Assembly: GCF_001463705.1 (NCBI RefSeq)
Contig: NZ_BBWH01000040.1
Span: 1 to 64,000 of the forward strand
DNA: 64,000 nt
From: Aureimonas sp. AU12
Lineage (GTDB): Bacteria > Pseudomonadota > Alphaproteobacteria > Rhizobiales > Rhizobiaceae
Direction of reading: 5' to 3'
The position numbers and the translations under genes were made by a program. Below the pieces are notes generated by a model. That model did no database searches. It was given only the letters and a program-made list of their open reading frames with translations, and was not told the DNA's origin. Shown here piece by piece: positions 1-13,641 of this stretch (position 1 is its first letter; the number at the start of each line of letters is the position of its first letter).

Positions 1-81
1 GTCCTCATCACCTCCGGCCCGCAGAAGCACCGCCATTCCGTCGACATGGTGGAAGTCGCGCGCGAGGCCGAACGGCGTTAG
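1..81 (+). CDS. C-terminal fragment of an unidentified protein
   Basis: The first frame of the window is open from base 1 and gives 26 residues ending in AREAERR before a TAG stop. The fragment is hydrophilic, and its codon use (strong G/C at third positions) matches the rest of the window, so it is probably the end of a real gene that starts outside. It is too short to assign to a family. Confidence 0.5.
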   Translation, partial: VLITSGPQKHRHSVDMVEVAREAERR

Positions 82-177
82 CCGCCTCTTCACCATCGGG
101 CTAGAAACGCCGGTTTCCTTAAGGAACATTCGCGATCGAGCTGTACGATCTCGCACGACCGAAGAGCGACCTGGCTG

Positions 178-1338
178 ATGCGAATCGACGTTCCCACCCT
201 CTACTATCTGGCGATCGGCACCCTGTCCGTCGCCGCCGCGATGACGCTCTGGGAGCGGCGGTCCTTTCCGGCGCGCACCCGGGAGCTCGATCTCTGGGCC
301 GCCAGCTACAGCGTTCTGGCTCTCGGCTGCCTCGCCATGATGAACCGAACCAGCCTGCCGGCTCCGTTCGGCGCCGCCGTGACGAACCTCGTGATGGTCG
401 CCGGCTACTGGCTACAGACCCTCGGCATTGCGCGTCTCGACGGCCGCGAGCGCCCCGGATGGGCGATCGGCGCCATCATGATGCTCGCCGCGCTCTGGGC
501 GGTGCTGGGAACGTGGATCCCCGACATTCTCTGGCTGCATGTCGGAGCGGCGGCGGTCGCGCTGCCCTGCCTTTTCAGCGCCGCGCTGCTGTGGAGCAGC
601 CCGGCGAGCGCCTCGCTGCGCTCGTGCCCCGTCGCCATCGCGATCTTCGCCGGCCATGGGCTGTTCTATGTCGCACGAGCGGTTCTCTTGCCCTTCGCGG
701 TCGCCGCTTTCGGGCACGACGTCCTCGCCGTCGCGGCGATGGCCACGATGTTCGAGGGCGTCCTCTACTCCGTGGCGGCGCCGATGGTGCTGATGGCGCT
801 GGTGCGGGAGGAGCGCGAGGGGCGCCTTCTCGAACTGTCGCAGACCGACTATCTCACCGGCCTCGCCAACCGCCGCGCCCTGTTTCGCAAGGCGGAACGG
901 CTTCTGGCGCGCGGCGCACCCGCTTCCTTGCTCGTGTTCGACCTCGACCACTTCAAGACGATCAACGATCGCTACGGCCACCAGACCGGCGACGATGTGC
1001 TCAAGCTGTTCGCCGCTGTCGCCGAGGCGGAACTGCGACCCGTCGACGTGGTCGCGCGTCTGGGCGGCGAGGAATTCGCGGCTTTGCTGCCGGGCATCGG
1101 GCGCGACGAGGCCAAGGCGGTCGCGCGGCGAGTCTCGCAACGGTTTTCGTCGGCGGCCGGCGATTCCAAGGGTCTGAACCTCGCGGTTACCGCCAGCGTC
1201 GGCGTCGCGGAGTCGACCACCGGCACCGCGGACCTCGACACTCTCCTGGCTGCCGCGGACCGCGCGCTCTACCGGGCCAAGCATCTCGGCCGCAACCGGG
1301 TCGAACTTGAACCGGTTCTCATCGCCAAAGCGGCCTGA
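178..1338 (+). CDS. Membrane-bound diguanylate cyclase (GGDEF protein)
   Basis: This 386-residue protein has an N-terminal half with about six hydrophobic segments (roughly residues 5-210), then a short linker and a GGDEF domain (about 220-380). The active-site loop reads GGEEF at residues 296-300. An RPVD sequence lies five residues before it and fits the RxxD inhibitory I-site. The substrate-binding motif FDLDHFKTINDRYGH is intact. It should make cyclic di-GMP from two GTP at the inner membrane and be product-inhibited. The sensory membrane part matches no named sensor that I recognise. It stands alone and converges on glgB. Confidence 0.9.
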   Translation: MRIDVPTLYYLAIGTLSVAAAMTLWERRSFPARTRELDLWAASYSVLALGCLAMMNRTSLPAPFGAAVTNLVMVAGYWLQTLGIARLDGRERPGWAIGAIMMLAALWAVLGTWIPDILWLHVGAAAVALPCLFSAALLWSSPASASLRSCPVAIAIFAGHGLFYVARAVLLPFAVAAFGHDVLAVAAMATMFEGVLYSVAAPMVLMALVREEREGRLLELSQTDYLTGLANRRALFRKAERLLARGAPASLLVFDLDHFKTINDRYGHQTGDDVLKLFAAVAEAELRPVDVVARLGGEEFAALLPGIGRDEAKAVARRVSQRFSSAAGDSKGLNLAVTASVGVAESTTGTADLDTLLAAADRALYRAKHLGRNRVELEPVLIAKAA

Positions 1339-1340
1339 AT

Positions 1341-1376
1341 CGCAAGCCGGGCCGCCGAAGGGCGACCCGTCTTGCG
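1341..1376. terminator. Bidirectional hairpin terminator between the GGDEF gene and glgB
   Basis: CGCAAG and a GC-rich stem on the left pair with a matching right arm ending TTGCG, with a small GAAG-like loop. The structure sits in the 54-bp gap between two converging genes, so it probably ends transcription from both sides. There is no long T tract. Confidence 0.5.
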
Positions 1377-1392
1377 TCGAAGGTTCGACGTC

Positions 1393-3662
1393 TCAGACGA
1401 CGCCTTCGGCCAGAGCGCTCTCGCTCGTCGCAGCGGCGAGTTCGACAACCTCCGCCTTCGCGCGGCGCGGCGTGAAGACCACGGTCGCCAGAGGTGGCAG
1501 GGTCACCGACAGCGAGAAGGACCGGCCATTGGCGTGGATCTCGTCGGCCTCGACGCCGCCCATGTTGCCGACGTTCGAGCCGGCATAGATCTCGGCGTCC
1601 GTGTTCAGTGCCTCCTCCCAGAACCCGCCATGCGGCACGCCGATGCGGTAGCCGTGATGGACGTTGGGCGTGAAGTTGCAGACCACGAGCGCCGCGCCGC
1701 CATGCTTGTCCTTGCGCAGGTAGGCGAGGATCGACTGATCGACGTTCGACGTGTCCACCCACTCGAAGCCCTGCGGGTCGCAATCGTTTTCATAGAGCGC
1801 GGGAACGCCGCGATAGAGCGTGTTGAGATCGCGCACGAGGCGTTGCACGCCCTTGTGCTCGGGGTGATCGAGCAGGTGCCAGTCGAGGGACTGGTCGTGG
1901 TTCCACTCTGCGGCCTGCCCGAACTCGCCGCCCATGAAGAGCAGCTTCTTGCCGGGATGGGTCCACATGAAGCCGTAGTAGCAACGAAGGTTGGCGAACT
2001 TCTGCCACCAGTCGCCCGGCATCTTGCCGAGGATCGAGCCCTTTCCGTAGACGACCTCGTCGTGGCTCAGCGGCAGGATGAAGTTCTCGGAATAGGCATA
2101 GACCATTCCGAACGTCATGTGGTGCAGGTGGTATTTCCGATTGATCGGGTCCTCCTGCATGAAATGTAGCGTGTCGTGCATCCAGCCCATGTTCCACTTG
2201 AAGTGGAATCCGAGGCCCCCGGCATAGGTCGGGCGCGAGACGTTCGGGAAGGACGTCGATTCCTCGGCATGGGTCGTGGCATTGGGAAACTGCGAGCCGA
2301 CCTGCTCGTTCGTCTCCTTCAGGAAGGCCATCGCCTCCAAGTTCTCGCGCCCGCCATGGATGTTGGGCTCCCATTCGCCATGGTTTCGCGAATAGTCGAG
2401 ATAGAGCATAGAAGCCACGGCATCGACGCGCAGACCGTCGACGTGGAACCGGTCGAGCCAGTAGAGGCCGTTGGCGACGAGGTAGTTCTTCACCTCGGTC
2501 CGCCCATAGTCGTAGATCAGCGTGTTCCAGTCCTTGTGGAAGCCGCGGCGCGGATCGGCATGCTCGTAGAGCGGCGTCCCGTCAAAGCGGCCGAGCCCGT
2601 GGACGTCGGTCGGGAAGTGGCCCGGCACCCAGTCGAGGAGCACGCCGATATCGGCCTGGTGCAGCGCGTCGACCAGACGCGCGAACCCGTCCGGCGTGCC
2701 GTAGCGCGCGGTCGGGGCGAAGAGCCCGATCGGCTGATAGCCCCAGGATCCGTAGAACGGATGCTCGGACACCGGCATGAGTTCGACATGGGTGAAGCCC
2801 ATCTCATGGACATAAGCGACGAGTTCGCGCGCCAGCGCGTCGTAGTCGAGGAAGCTGTCGCCGTCGCCGCGCTTCCAGGAACCCAGATGCATCTCGTAGA
2901 CCGAAACGGGCTTCGAAGCGTCCTGCCAGTCGGCGGGCTTGGCGCGGAAGGCGGCGTCCTGCCAGTCGTGCTCGACCAGACCATCGACGATCGAGGCCGT
3001 GGACGGCGCGAGTTCCTGCCGGAAGCCGGCGGGATCGGCCTTGAGCGGCAGGATCTCGCCGTGCGGACCGATGATCTCGAACTTGTAGACCTCGCCGCGC
3101 GGCAGCGAGGGCACGAAAAGCTCGAAGACGCCGGCCTCGATGCGCTTGCGCATCACGTGACGACGGCCGTCCCAGGCATTGAAGTTGCCGACCACGGCGA
3201 CGCGGCGCGCGTCGGGCGCCCAGACCGCGAAGGCGACGCCCGCGACCCCGTCCATCTCGCGCGGATGGGCGCCAAGCTTCTCGTAGAGCCGGTAATGCGT
3301 GCCCTCGGCCATCAGGTAGGCGTCGAGGTCGGAGATGATCGGACCGAAGCGGTAGGTGTCCTCCTCTTCCCAGGTCACGTCGCCATGGGAGAAGCGGAAG
3401 CGATGAACGGGCATGTCACCGGCGATGAAACCGGAGAAGAGGCCTTCGGCGCCACCAGGCTCCAGCGTGCCGAGCACGGCGCCCTTCGCGTCGATCACCT
3501 CGGCGCGATCCGCACCGGGACGGAACGCGCGGACGATCGATCCGCCGTCCGCACGGTGCCGGCCGAGAACGCCGAACGGGTTCTCGTGCCGGCCGCCACT
3601 GAGCGCCGCCGCCTCGTCCCCGTGCAGCCGGTGATCGACGGAAGCGATGGAGGGTGTCTGGC

Positions 3663-3666
<4 letters not shown>
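1393..3666 (-). CDS. glgB: 1,4-alpha-glucan branching enzyme GlgB
   Basis: GlgB cuts alpha-1,4 chains and re-attaches them as alpha-1,6 branches. The 757-residue product has the two N-terminal beta domains (the second a CBM48, about 120-230), the GH13 barrel (about 255-620) and a C-terminal beta domain. The likely catalytic residues are D415 (GLRVDAVAS), E468 (HAEESTSFP) and D536 ([11 protein letters not shown]). I chose the ATG at 3666 because it overlaps the treS stop as ATGA, which suggests translational coupling; a start 20 codons upstream would lie inside treS. It is last in the glgE-treS-glgB operon and should branch the linear glucan made by GlgE. Confidence 0.97.
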
Positions 3667-6995
<3,329 letters not shown>

Positions 6996-7075
6996 GATCG
7001 TCTCTTTCGCGTCGAGGATCCCCTGCGGGGACCGGGCGAAGCTTGTGTCGAGGGATTGTCGAGGCCCGAGGCGGC

Positions 7076-9130
7076 TCAAGCCGAAATGCGGAACACGGCG
7101 TAGGGCACGGTGTCCGGCTCGAACCACCAATGCTGGACCTTGCCGGCCCAGACGAACTGGCGGCCGGACACGAGATCCTCAACCTTCACCGTGCCGGTGT
7201 CGGGCAGGCCCAGTTCCCAGAGCGGCACCTCGAAATGCCCACCCTGTGGATTGTGCGGGTCGAGCGACACCATGACGAGGATGTAGGAAGAGAGGTCTGC
7301 CGTCCGCTTGGCGTAGTAGAGGACGTTGTCGTTCCAGAACTCGAAGAACTTCAGATTGCGGAAGTCGCGCAGCGCCGGCTCGGAGCGGCGGATGCGGTTG
7401 AAGAAGGCGATGTCGTCGCGGATATTGCCCTCGCGCTTCCAGTCGAAGGCGCGGATCTCGTACTTCTCGGAATCCTTGTACTCTTCCTTGCCGGTAACGA
7501 GCGGCTCGCTCTCGCAGAGTTCGAACCCGGAATAGACGCCGTAATTACCCGCCAGCGTCGCCGCCAGCGCGAGGCGCAGGCGGAAGCCGGCGCGCCCGCT
7601 CGTGTGCAGGAAGAGCGGGTTGATGTCGGGCGTGTTGACGAAGAAGTTCGGGCGCATGAACTCGCCGCACTCCTCCTTCGTCAGCTCCTCCAGATACTGG
7701 CGCAGCTCCCATTTCACGTTGCGCCACGTGAAGTAGGAATAGGACTGGTTGTAGCCGACCTTGGCGAGCCGCTTCATCAGCTTGGGTCGGGTGAAGGCTT
7801 CGGCGAGGAAGATCGCGCCGGGATCCACAGTGCGCACTTCCGCGATCATCCACTCCCAGAACGGGAAGGGCTTGGTGTGCGGATTGTCGACGCGGAAGAT
7901 GCGCACGCCCTTGGCGAGCCAGAACAGGACGATGTCGCGCAGCTCCACCCAGAGCGAGGGGATCGCCCCGTCGCGGTAGAAGTCGACGTTGACGATATCC
8001 TGATACTTTTTCGGCGGGTTCTCGGCATATTTGATCGTGCCGTCCGGCCGCCAGTCGAACCAGTTCGGGTGCTGCTTGATCCAGGGGTGATCGGGCGAGC
8101 ACTGGATGGCGAAGTCGATGGCGATCTCCAGCCCGTGGTCGGCGGCGCGCGTCACCAGCCGCTGGAAGTCGGCGAACGAGCCCAGTTCGGGATGCAGGTC
8201 TTTATGGCCGCCCTCCACCGAGCCGATCGCGTAGGGGCTGCCGGGCTCGCCCGCGACCGCGGTCACCGAGTTGTTCTTGCCCTTGCGGTTGGACTGGCCG
8301 ATCGGGTGGATCGGCGGGAAATAGAGGACGTCGAAGCCCATCTCCTGGATGTCGGGCAGGCGCGCGATCACGTCGTCGAACGTGCCGTGGCGATTGACGT
8401 CGCCCGACTGCGAGCGCGGCACCAGTTCGTACCAGGCCGAGAAGGCCGCCGCCTCGCGATCGACCCAGACGGGAACCTCGATCTCGAAGCGCGACAGATT
8501 CTCGCGGACGCCGACATCGCGCAGGAGGTCGATCGTCGCCTTCTCCTCGAAGGCCGCGTAGAGGCCTGCCGCATCGCCCTTCGATGCCAGCTTCTCGATC
8601 CGGGTGCGCAGGGCTTTCAGGGCCTTGCCCTGATCCTTCGTGCCGCGACCGCTCTCGCCGGCCTTTTCGAGGAGCGTCGCGCCCTCGCGCAGTTCGAGCG
8701 CGATGTCGACGCCCGCGTCGCGCTTCTTCTTCGTGTCGCTCGCCCAAGTCGCGAACGTGTCGCGCCAGGCGATGATGGAATAGCGGTAGGGGCCGGGGCG
8801 CGCGAAGGCGACGGTCGCCGTCCAGCGGTCGTTCGTCAGGTAGGCGAAGGGTGTTTCCTGCCACGCCTCTTCACCCGCGCCGCGCGTGATCAGTGCTGCG
8901 GCGATGATCTCGTGGCCATCTGTGAAGATGTCGGCCTCGACGGTCAGCGGCTCGTTCTCGGACCGTTTCACGGCGAAACGCCCGCCGTCGATCATCGGGG
9001 CGACGCCTTCGATGGCGACGCGGTTGGCGGCGAGCTGGCGCAGGCTCTTCAGCGAAGCCTCGGACACGGCGGGGGTACCGGCCAAGTCGCGCTTCTTCGG
9101 CTTGGTCGCGGCGGCTTCGGAGTGGGCCAT
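7076..9130 (-). CDS. glgE: Alpha-1,4-glucan:maltose-1-phosphate maltosyltransferase GlgE
   Basis: GlgE transfers maltosyl units from alpha-maltose-1-phosphate to growing alpha-1,4-glucan. The 684-residue product has the family layout: an N-terminal beta domain (about 40-150), a helical insert, and a GH13 barrel with nucleophile D415 (FRVDNPHTKPFPFWEW), acid/base E444 (FLAEAFTRP) and D502 (NTPDINP). The start at 9130 is preceded by GAAGGT; a start 20 codons earlier is possible but lacks a clear ribosome-binding site. The gene is first in an operon with treS (80-bp gap) and glgB. Confidence 0.96.
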   Translation of the reverse strand: MAHSEAAATKPKKRDLAGTPAVSEASLKSLRQLAANRVAIEGVAPMIDGGRFAVKRSENEPLTVEADIFTDGHEIIAAALITRGAGEEAWQETPFAYLTNDRWTATVAFARPGPYRYSIIAWRDTFATWASDTKKKRDAGVDIALELREGATLLEKAGESGRGTKDQGKALKALRTRIEKLASKGDAAGLYAAFEEKATIDLLRDVGVRENLSRFEIEVPVWVDREAAAFSAWYELVPRSQSGDVNRHGTFDDVIARLPDIQEMGFDVLYFPPIHPIGQSNRKGKNNSVTAVAGEPGSPYAIGSVEGGHKDLHPELGSFADFQRLVTRAADHGLEIAIDFAIQCSPDHPWIKQHPNWFDWRPDGTIKYAENPPKKYQDIVNVDFYRDGAIPSLWVELRDIVLFWLAKGVRIFRVDNPHTKPFPFWEWMIAEVRTVDPGAIFLAEAFTRPKLMKRLAKVGYNQSYSYFTWRNVKWELRQYLEELTKEECGEFMRPNFFVNTPDINPLFLHTSGRAGFRLRLALAATLAGNYGVYSGFELCESEPLVTGKEEYKDSEKYEIRAFDWKREGNIRDDIAFFNRIRRSEPALRDFRNLKFFEFWNDNVLYYAKRTADLSSYILVMVSLDPHNPQGGHFEVPLWELGLPDTGTVKVEDLVSGRQFVWAGKVQHWWFEPDTVPYAVFRISA

Positions 9131-9293
9131 GGGCGAACCTTCTTCGATCATCGAGACAAGTGGCGAGACGGGGAGCCCCGAACGGGACATGTCCGGCAGG
9201 CTTAAGGAATAGGGGCCGGCATCGCTTTATCCAGTCGGCGGGCTCGGGTTTCGAACCTGCCGACCGTTCGCGACCCGCGCGGCCCGATCGCGA

Positions 9294-10142
9294 TCAGCGG
9301 GGCTGGGCGGAAACGACCTGTCGCTGCTCACCCAGATGCTCGTTGCCGAGCGTGACGATGTCGCCGTCCTTGAGGAAGACCGGAGGCTTCATGCCGGCGC
9401 CGACACCGGCCGGGGTGCCGGTGGTGATGATGTCGCCGGGCTCCAGCGCCATGAACTCGGAAACGTAGGCGACGATGGTCTTCACGTCGAAGATCATGTT
9501 CGCGGTGGTGCCCTGCTGCATCCGGCGACCGTTCACGTCGAGCCAGAGATCGAGGTTCTGCACGTCGGCGATGAAATCCGCTGTCACCAGCCAAGGGCCG
9601 AGCGGACCGAAGCCCGGCGCGCTCTTGCCCTTCAGCCACTGGCCGCCGCGCTCTTTCTGCCAGGAGCGCTCGGAGACGTCGTGGCAGAGCGAGAAGCCGG
9701 CGACATGATCCATCGCCGTTTCCTTCGAGACCTGCCAGCAGCGCTCACCGATGACGATGGCGATCTCGACTTCCCAGTCGAGCTGCGTCGAGCCATGGGG
9801 GATGACGATGCCGTCGCGCGGGCCGGCGATCGAGCTCGTCGCCTTCGAGAAGAGCACGGGCTCCTTCGGCGGCTCGGCGCCGGTCTCTCTCGCATGATCC
9901 TCGTAGTTGAGGCCGACCGCGATGAAGTTGCGCGTGCCGCCGACGGGCGCGCCGAGGCGCTGGTTGGGATCTGTCTTCGGCAGGCTCTTGGGGTCGAGCG
10001 CGCGCAGCTTGTCGAGGCCGGCTCGCGACAGGACGGCACCGGCAATGTCGTCGATTTCGCCGGAGAGGTCGCGCAGGCGGAACTCGTCGTCGATCAATCC
10101 CGGCTTTTCAGCCCCCGGTTCGCCAAAACGCACAAGCCGCAT
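9294..10142 (-). CDS. Fumarylacetoacetate hydrolase (FAH) family protein
   Basis: The 282-residue length and the motifs NFIAVGLNYEDHARE, LDWEVEIAIVIG, KSAPGFGPLGPWLVT and ITTGTPAGVGAG place it in the FAH family of Mg-dependent enzymes that hydrolyse or decarboxylate beta-keto acid-type substrates. The ATG at 10142 follows GGGGGAGGG. Proteins of this size class are often labelled ureidoglycolate lyase in databases. Here it lies downstream of guanine deaminase, so a role in ureide metabolism is conceivable, but a true AllA is also present at 25956-26459. The substrate is therefore unknown. Confidence 0.85.
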   Translation of the reverse strand: MRLVRFGEPGAEKPGLIDDEFRLRDLSGEIDDIAGAVLSRAGLDKLRALDPKSLPKTDPNQRLGAPVGGTRNFIAVGLNYEDHARETGAEPPKEPVLFSKATSSIAGPRDGIVIPHGSTQLDWEVEIAIVIGERCWQVSKETAMDHVAGFSLCHDVSERSWQKERGGQWLKGKSAPGFGPLGPWLVTADFIADVQNLDLWLDVNGRRMQQGTTANMIFDVKTIVAYVSEFMALEPGDIITTGTPAGVGAGMKPPVFLKDGDIVTLGNEHLGEQRQVVSAQPR

Positions 10143-10271
10143 CGTCTGCCCTCCCCCGCGCGGCGGCCCCCATGACGCACCTGCACATCGGAGGAATAAG
10201 CCGGGGCAGCGAAGCTTCGTTCCGTCATGACGCGCCTTTTTGACGCGGAACACGGGCTCGAACGGGGCCCA

Positions 10272-11699
10272 TCAGGCCGCCTGCACGCTCTCGACCTCGG
10301 GCGCACTCGCTCCCGTGAAGTCACCGCCTACGCTTGTCGGCGCGTGGGCGGGAGACGGCAGGTCAATGCCGCCCATGCCCCGCGCATGGACCTTGCGCCC
10401 GCTCGCATAGGTCGAGACCACGCAGCGATCGTCGCCCATCGTCATCAGCACGAAGAGTTCCTCCTCCAGCGTTTCGACGCGCTCCATGCGCTGGCGCAGC
10501 GCGGGGGTCGCATGGGTGTCGAGCACCACGAAATCGGCCTCGAAGCGCGGCGCGACCTGCCCGATCCGGTCGCCGTAGCCGATGGCCTCGGCATTGCCGG
10601 CCGTCATCATGTAGAAGGCCGCGTGACCCGGCAGCGCCTGCTGGCGCAGCGCCAGGACCTTGTAGCCCTCGGCGGCCGTGGTCAGCATCGAATAGGACGT
10701 CCCGCCGCCGATATCGGTGGCGATCCCCGTGCGAAGACCGGCCTTCAGCGCCGCGTCGCGGTCGAACAGACCTGAGCCGAGGAAGAGGTTGGAGGTCGGG
10801 CAGAACACCGCCGTCGCGCCCGCCTCGGCCAGGGCGCCGCGCTCGCGCTCCGACAGGTGGATGCAGTGGCCGAACAGCGCCTTGCGCCGCACCAGCCCGT
10901 AACGCTCGTAGACGTGCGTGTAGTCCTTCGACCAGGGAAACAGCTCGGCGACGAAAGCGATCTCGCCGGCATTCTCGGAGAGATGCGTCTGGATGTGCAT
11001 CGCCGGATACTCGGCGGCGAGCGCCTGCGTCGCTTCCAGCTGCGCTTCGCTCGATGTCGGTGCGAAGCGCGGCGAGATCGCGTAGGCGAGCCGGCCGTTG
11101 CCATGCCAGCGGGCGATGAGATCCTTCGATTCGTCGTAGCCCCGGCGCGGCGTGTCGAGCAGCGCCTCGGGAGCGTGGCGGTCCATCATCACCTTGCCCG
11201 CGACCATCCGCAGGCCCATCCGCTGGCTTTCCGTGAAGAAGCTCTCCACCGATTGCGGATGCGAGGTGCAGAAGGCGACCGCCGTGGTCGTGCCGTTGCG
11301 CAGCAGCTCGTGCAAGAGAAAGCGCGAAGCGGCGTCGGCCACCGCGGGGTCGCCGTATCGCGTCTCTTCGGGGAAGGTGTAGCGCGCCAGCCATTCCATC
11401 AGCTCGGTGCCGTAGGAGCCGATCACCTGCGTCTGCGGCAGGTGCAGATGCGGGTCGATGAAGCCGGCGGTGAGGAGGAAGGGCCGGTAGTCGGCGACCG
11501 TCAGGTCTACGGCGAGGTCCGGCAGAAGGGCATGCGCCTCGCCGACCGCTTCGATCAGGCCGTCGCGCACGATCACGAGCCCGTCCTCGATATAGCGGTG
11601 CGAGCCGCCCTCGCCGGCGCTGAGCGGATGGGCGTGGTAGGTGAGGACGCGCGCGCGGATCGCCAGCGTGCCGCCGGCTTCGGTCGATGATGAGGTCAT
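10272..11699 (-). CDS. guaD: Guanine deaminase
   Basis: GuaD is a zinc amidohydrolase that turns guanine into xanthine and ammonia. The 475-residue protein carries the metal and substrate motifs GFIDPHLHLPQ, HIQTHLSEN, FGHCIHLSE and ATDIGGGTSYSML. A roughly 30-residue proline- and serine-containing tail follows the usual C-terminus (SGRKVHARG) and may be disordered. It starts 24 bp after the puuD stop, so the two are probably one transcript. Its product feeds xanthine dehydrogenase encoded at 18338-23269. Confidence 0.95.
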   Translation of the reverse strand: MTSSSTEAGGTLAIRARVLTYHAHPLSAGEGGSHRYIEDGLVIVRDGLIEAVGEAHALLPDLAVDLTVADYRPFLLTAGFIDPHLHLPQTQVIGSYGTELMEWLARYTFPEETRYGDPAVADAASRFLLHELLRNGTTTAVAFCTSHPQSVESFFTESQRMGLRMVAGKVMMDRHAPEALLDTPRRGYDESKDLIARWHGNGRLAYAISPRFAPTSSEAQLEATQALAAEYPAMHIQTHLSENAGEIAFVAELFPWSKDYTHVYERYGLVRRKALFGHCIHLSERERGALAEAGATAVFCPTSNLFLGSGLFDRDAALKAGLRTGIATDIGGGTSYSMLTTAAEGYKVLALRQQALPGHAAFYMMTAGNAEAIGYGDRIGQVAPRFEADFVVLDTHATPALRQRMERVETLEEELFVLMTMGDDRCVVSTYASGRKVHARGMGGIDLPSPAHAPTSVGGDFTGASAPEVESVQAA

Positions 11700-11723
11700 G
11701 GCGTGGACTCTAGCGGGAAGCGG

Positions 11724-12989
11724 TCAGGGACGGTAGACGGCATCGCCGGAGCGGATCCAGCGCGCCAGCGCCAGCCGCTCGGCCGGCTCCAGCCCGGTGA
11801 GGTTGCCGGGCGGCATGGCGTGCGAGCGCACCGCCTGCCGGTCGATGAGCGCGGCGTTGAGAACGATGTCGCGGCCGGTTTCGAGCAGCACCGCCTTCGG
11901 CGCATGGGCGATGCCGGGCCAGAGCGGCTGGCGGGCATGGCACATGGAGCAGCGCGACTGGACGATCGAGGACGCTTCTGCGAACAGCGCGGAGCGCGCC
12001 AGCGCCAGCTGCGGATCGGCAGGGAAGTCGAGGCTTTCGGTGGCGGCGGCCGTGGCCGGCTCGGAACCCGGCACCGCGCGCCAGCCCGGCGCGCCCGACA
12101 GCGTGATGACGGCGGCAAACAGCAGGCCGGCCACCAGCCAGCACCACCAGAGCTGGCGCCCGGTCTTGTGCATCGTGTTGAAGAAATGGCGCACGAAGGC
12201 ACCGATGAGGAGCACCAGCCCGGCGATCGCCCAGTTCCATTGCGTCGCGAAGGCCAGCGGATAGTGGTTCGAGAGCATGAGGAAGATGACGGGAAGCGTC
12301 AGGTAGTTGTTGTGCAGCGAACGCTGCTTGGCGGCCGCGCCGAGGCGCGGGTCGGGCGTGCGTCCGGCCTTGAGGTCGGCCACCACGATCTTCTGGTTGG
12401 GAATGATGAGCATGGCGACGTTGGCGCTCATGATCGTCGCGATCATCGCGCCGGTGTGCAGCATCGCGCCGCGCCCTGAGAAGAGTTGGCTGAAGACGAA
12501 GCTCGCGGCGACGACATAGAGGAAGAGCACGCCGAGCAGCGCCGAATCGTTGCCCTTCAGCGGCGACTTGCAGATGGCGTCGTAGACCACCCAGCCGAGC
12601 GCCAGGCCCGCGACGCCGATCAGCACCGCGCCCCAGGCCGGCAGGTCCGCGACGGACGGGTCGATCAGGTAGAGATCGGCGCCGAGATAATAGACGAGGA
12701 AGAGAAGCGCGGCGCCCGAGAGCCAGGTGGAATAGGCCTCCCACTTGAACCAGGTGAGGTCCTCCGGCATGTGCGGCGGGGCGACCATGTATTTCTGGAT
12801 GTGGTAGAAGCCGCCGCCATGCACCTGCCAGGCTTCGCCGCCGACGCCCACCAGAGGCGTGCCGTGCGGCTTGCGGAGCCCGAGATCGAGGGCGATGAAG
12901 TAGAAGGACGATCCGATCCAGGCGATCGCGGTGATGACGTGCACCCAGCGCACGCCGAATTGCAGCCACTCGGAAAAATAGGTCCACAT
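11724..12989 (-). CDS. puuD: Urate hydroxylase PuuD with cytochrome c domain
   Basis: PuuD is the membrane urate oxidase that replaces soluble uricase in many alphaproteobacteria; it makes 5-hydroxyisourate and passes electrons to the respiratory chain. Residues 1 to about 310 contain around eight membrane segments, starting with the typical FGVRWVHVITAIAWIGSSFYF. The C-terminus is a small cytochrome c with heme motif CSMCH at 347-351 and a distal methionine candidate in HAMPPGN. It is first in a puuD-guaD unit. The downstream enzymes HIU hydrolase and UraD are encoded at 23273-25867. Confidence 0.94.
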   Translation of the reverse strand: MWTYFSEWLQFGVRWVHVITAIAWIGSSFYFIALDLGLRKPHGTPLVGVGGEAWQVHGGGFYHIQKYMVAPPHMPEDLTWFKWEAYSTWLSGAALLFLVYYLGADLYLIDPSVADLPAWGAVLIGVAGLALGWVVYDAICKSPLKGNDSALLGVLFLYVVAASFVFSQLFSGRGAMLHTGAMIATIMSANVAMLIIPNQKIVVADLKAGRTPDPRLGAAAKQRSLHNNYLTLPVIFLMLSNHYPLAFATQWNWAIAGLVLLIGAFVRHFFNTMHKTGRQLWWCWLVAGLLFAAVITLSGAPGWRAVPGSEPATAAATESLDFPADPQLALARSALFAEASSIVQSRCSMCHARQPLWPGIAHAPKAVLLETGRDIVLNAALIDRQAVRSHAMPPGNLTGLEPAERLALARWIRSGDAVYRP

Positions 12990-13641
12990 GGGAGTGCTCC
13001 GAAGCGCCGCCCCCTTGTCGCGGAACGCTTAGCCGTTGATCCGATGCGCCTTCGATGGCCCTCCGCCGTTCAGGAGACGGTGGGGAGGGCAGGCTGTTCC
13101 GGGAGTGCGTCCGGCGACCATCGGTTCGCCGCACGTGCTCCCAGTCTTCGTCGTGTTCGCCGTGCCCGCCGAAGAGGCGACTGCGCTCCGCGGCGGACAC
13201 TGATCCAGAAGCGCCGCGGAGGCGGCGATCCCATGCCGGCGGCAGCGGCCGTCGTGAGGACGGCCACGCCGTATCACGGGATCGCGGCCGATCCGTACCC
13301 GAAGAGGGGTCCTCCCCCTCCGCTTCGTCATCCCGGCCCCCGAGCCGGGATCCATGCCGCCGGCGCCGTTGTCAACCGAACCGGTGCCGGACCGGAAAGG
13401 TCTCGGCATGGATCCCGGGTCAGGCCCGGGATGACGAGAGAGGGGGCAGAGGCCGCTCGCCTGACGCGAGACGGTTGTTGCCGGAGCCCTGCTCCCTGCC
13501 GACGCCGGCTGATCGATCGGTGCCGACAGACGACCGGCGAGACGCTTATCCGCCGATCGCCTGCCGGCCGCTAGAAACTGCTCGCCGCCCGCCGCCGAAG
13601 CCAACCGCCGGAAGTTGGAAGCCGGAGCCGCCGGAAGCCGA
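12990..13641. other. 652-bp intergenic region between puuD and the BMP transporter gene
   Basis: No convincing gene lies here: the translations on both strands are rich in Arg, Pro and Gly, lack ribosome-binding sites and show no family motif. It should hold the puuD promoter next to 12990. It contains a palindromic repeat (13326-13436) and a GC-rich hairpin at 13059-13089. Confidence 0.6.
13326..13436. repeat. Palindromic intergenic repeat (CGTCATCCCGG type)
   Basis: The left arm begins CGTCATCCCGG and runs to about 13359. The right arm (13404-13436) is nearly its reverse complement and ends CCGGGATGACG, with about 45 bp between. Repeats of this kind (CGTCATCCCGG...GGATCCATGCCG) are common between genes in alphaproteobacteria. 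A single copy was seen in the window. Confidence 0.75.

Noticed and set aside
7043-9205. A plus-strand open frame of 720 codons opposite glgE
   Set aside because: Same reason: antisense to a well-supported gene, no ribosome-binding site and no recognisable fold.
9233-9263. Sequence resembling a tRNA T arm (GGGTTTCGAACCT)
   Set aside because: No acceptor, D or anticodon arm can be built around it on either strand. It is better read as an imperfect hairpin after the FAH gene.
13029-13604. Long minus-strand frame in the puuD-BMP intergenic region
   Set aside because: It includes a palindromic repeat, is rich in Arg, Gly and Pro, and has no start signal or family motif.
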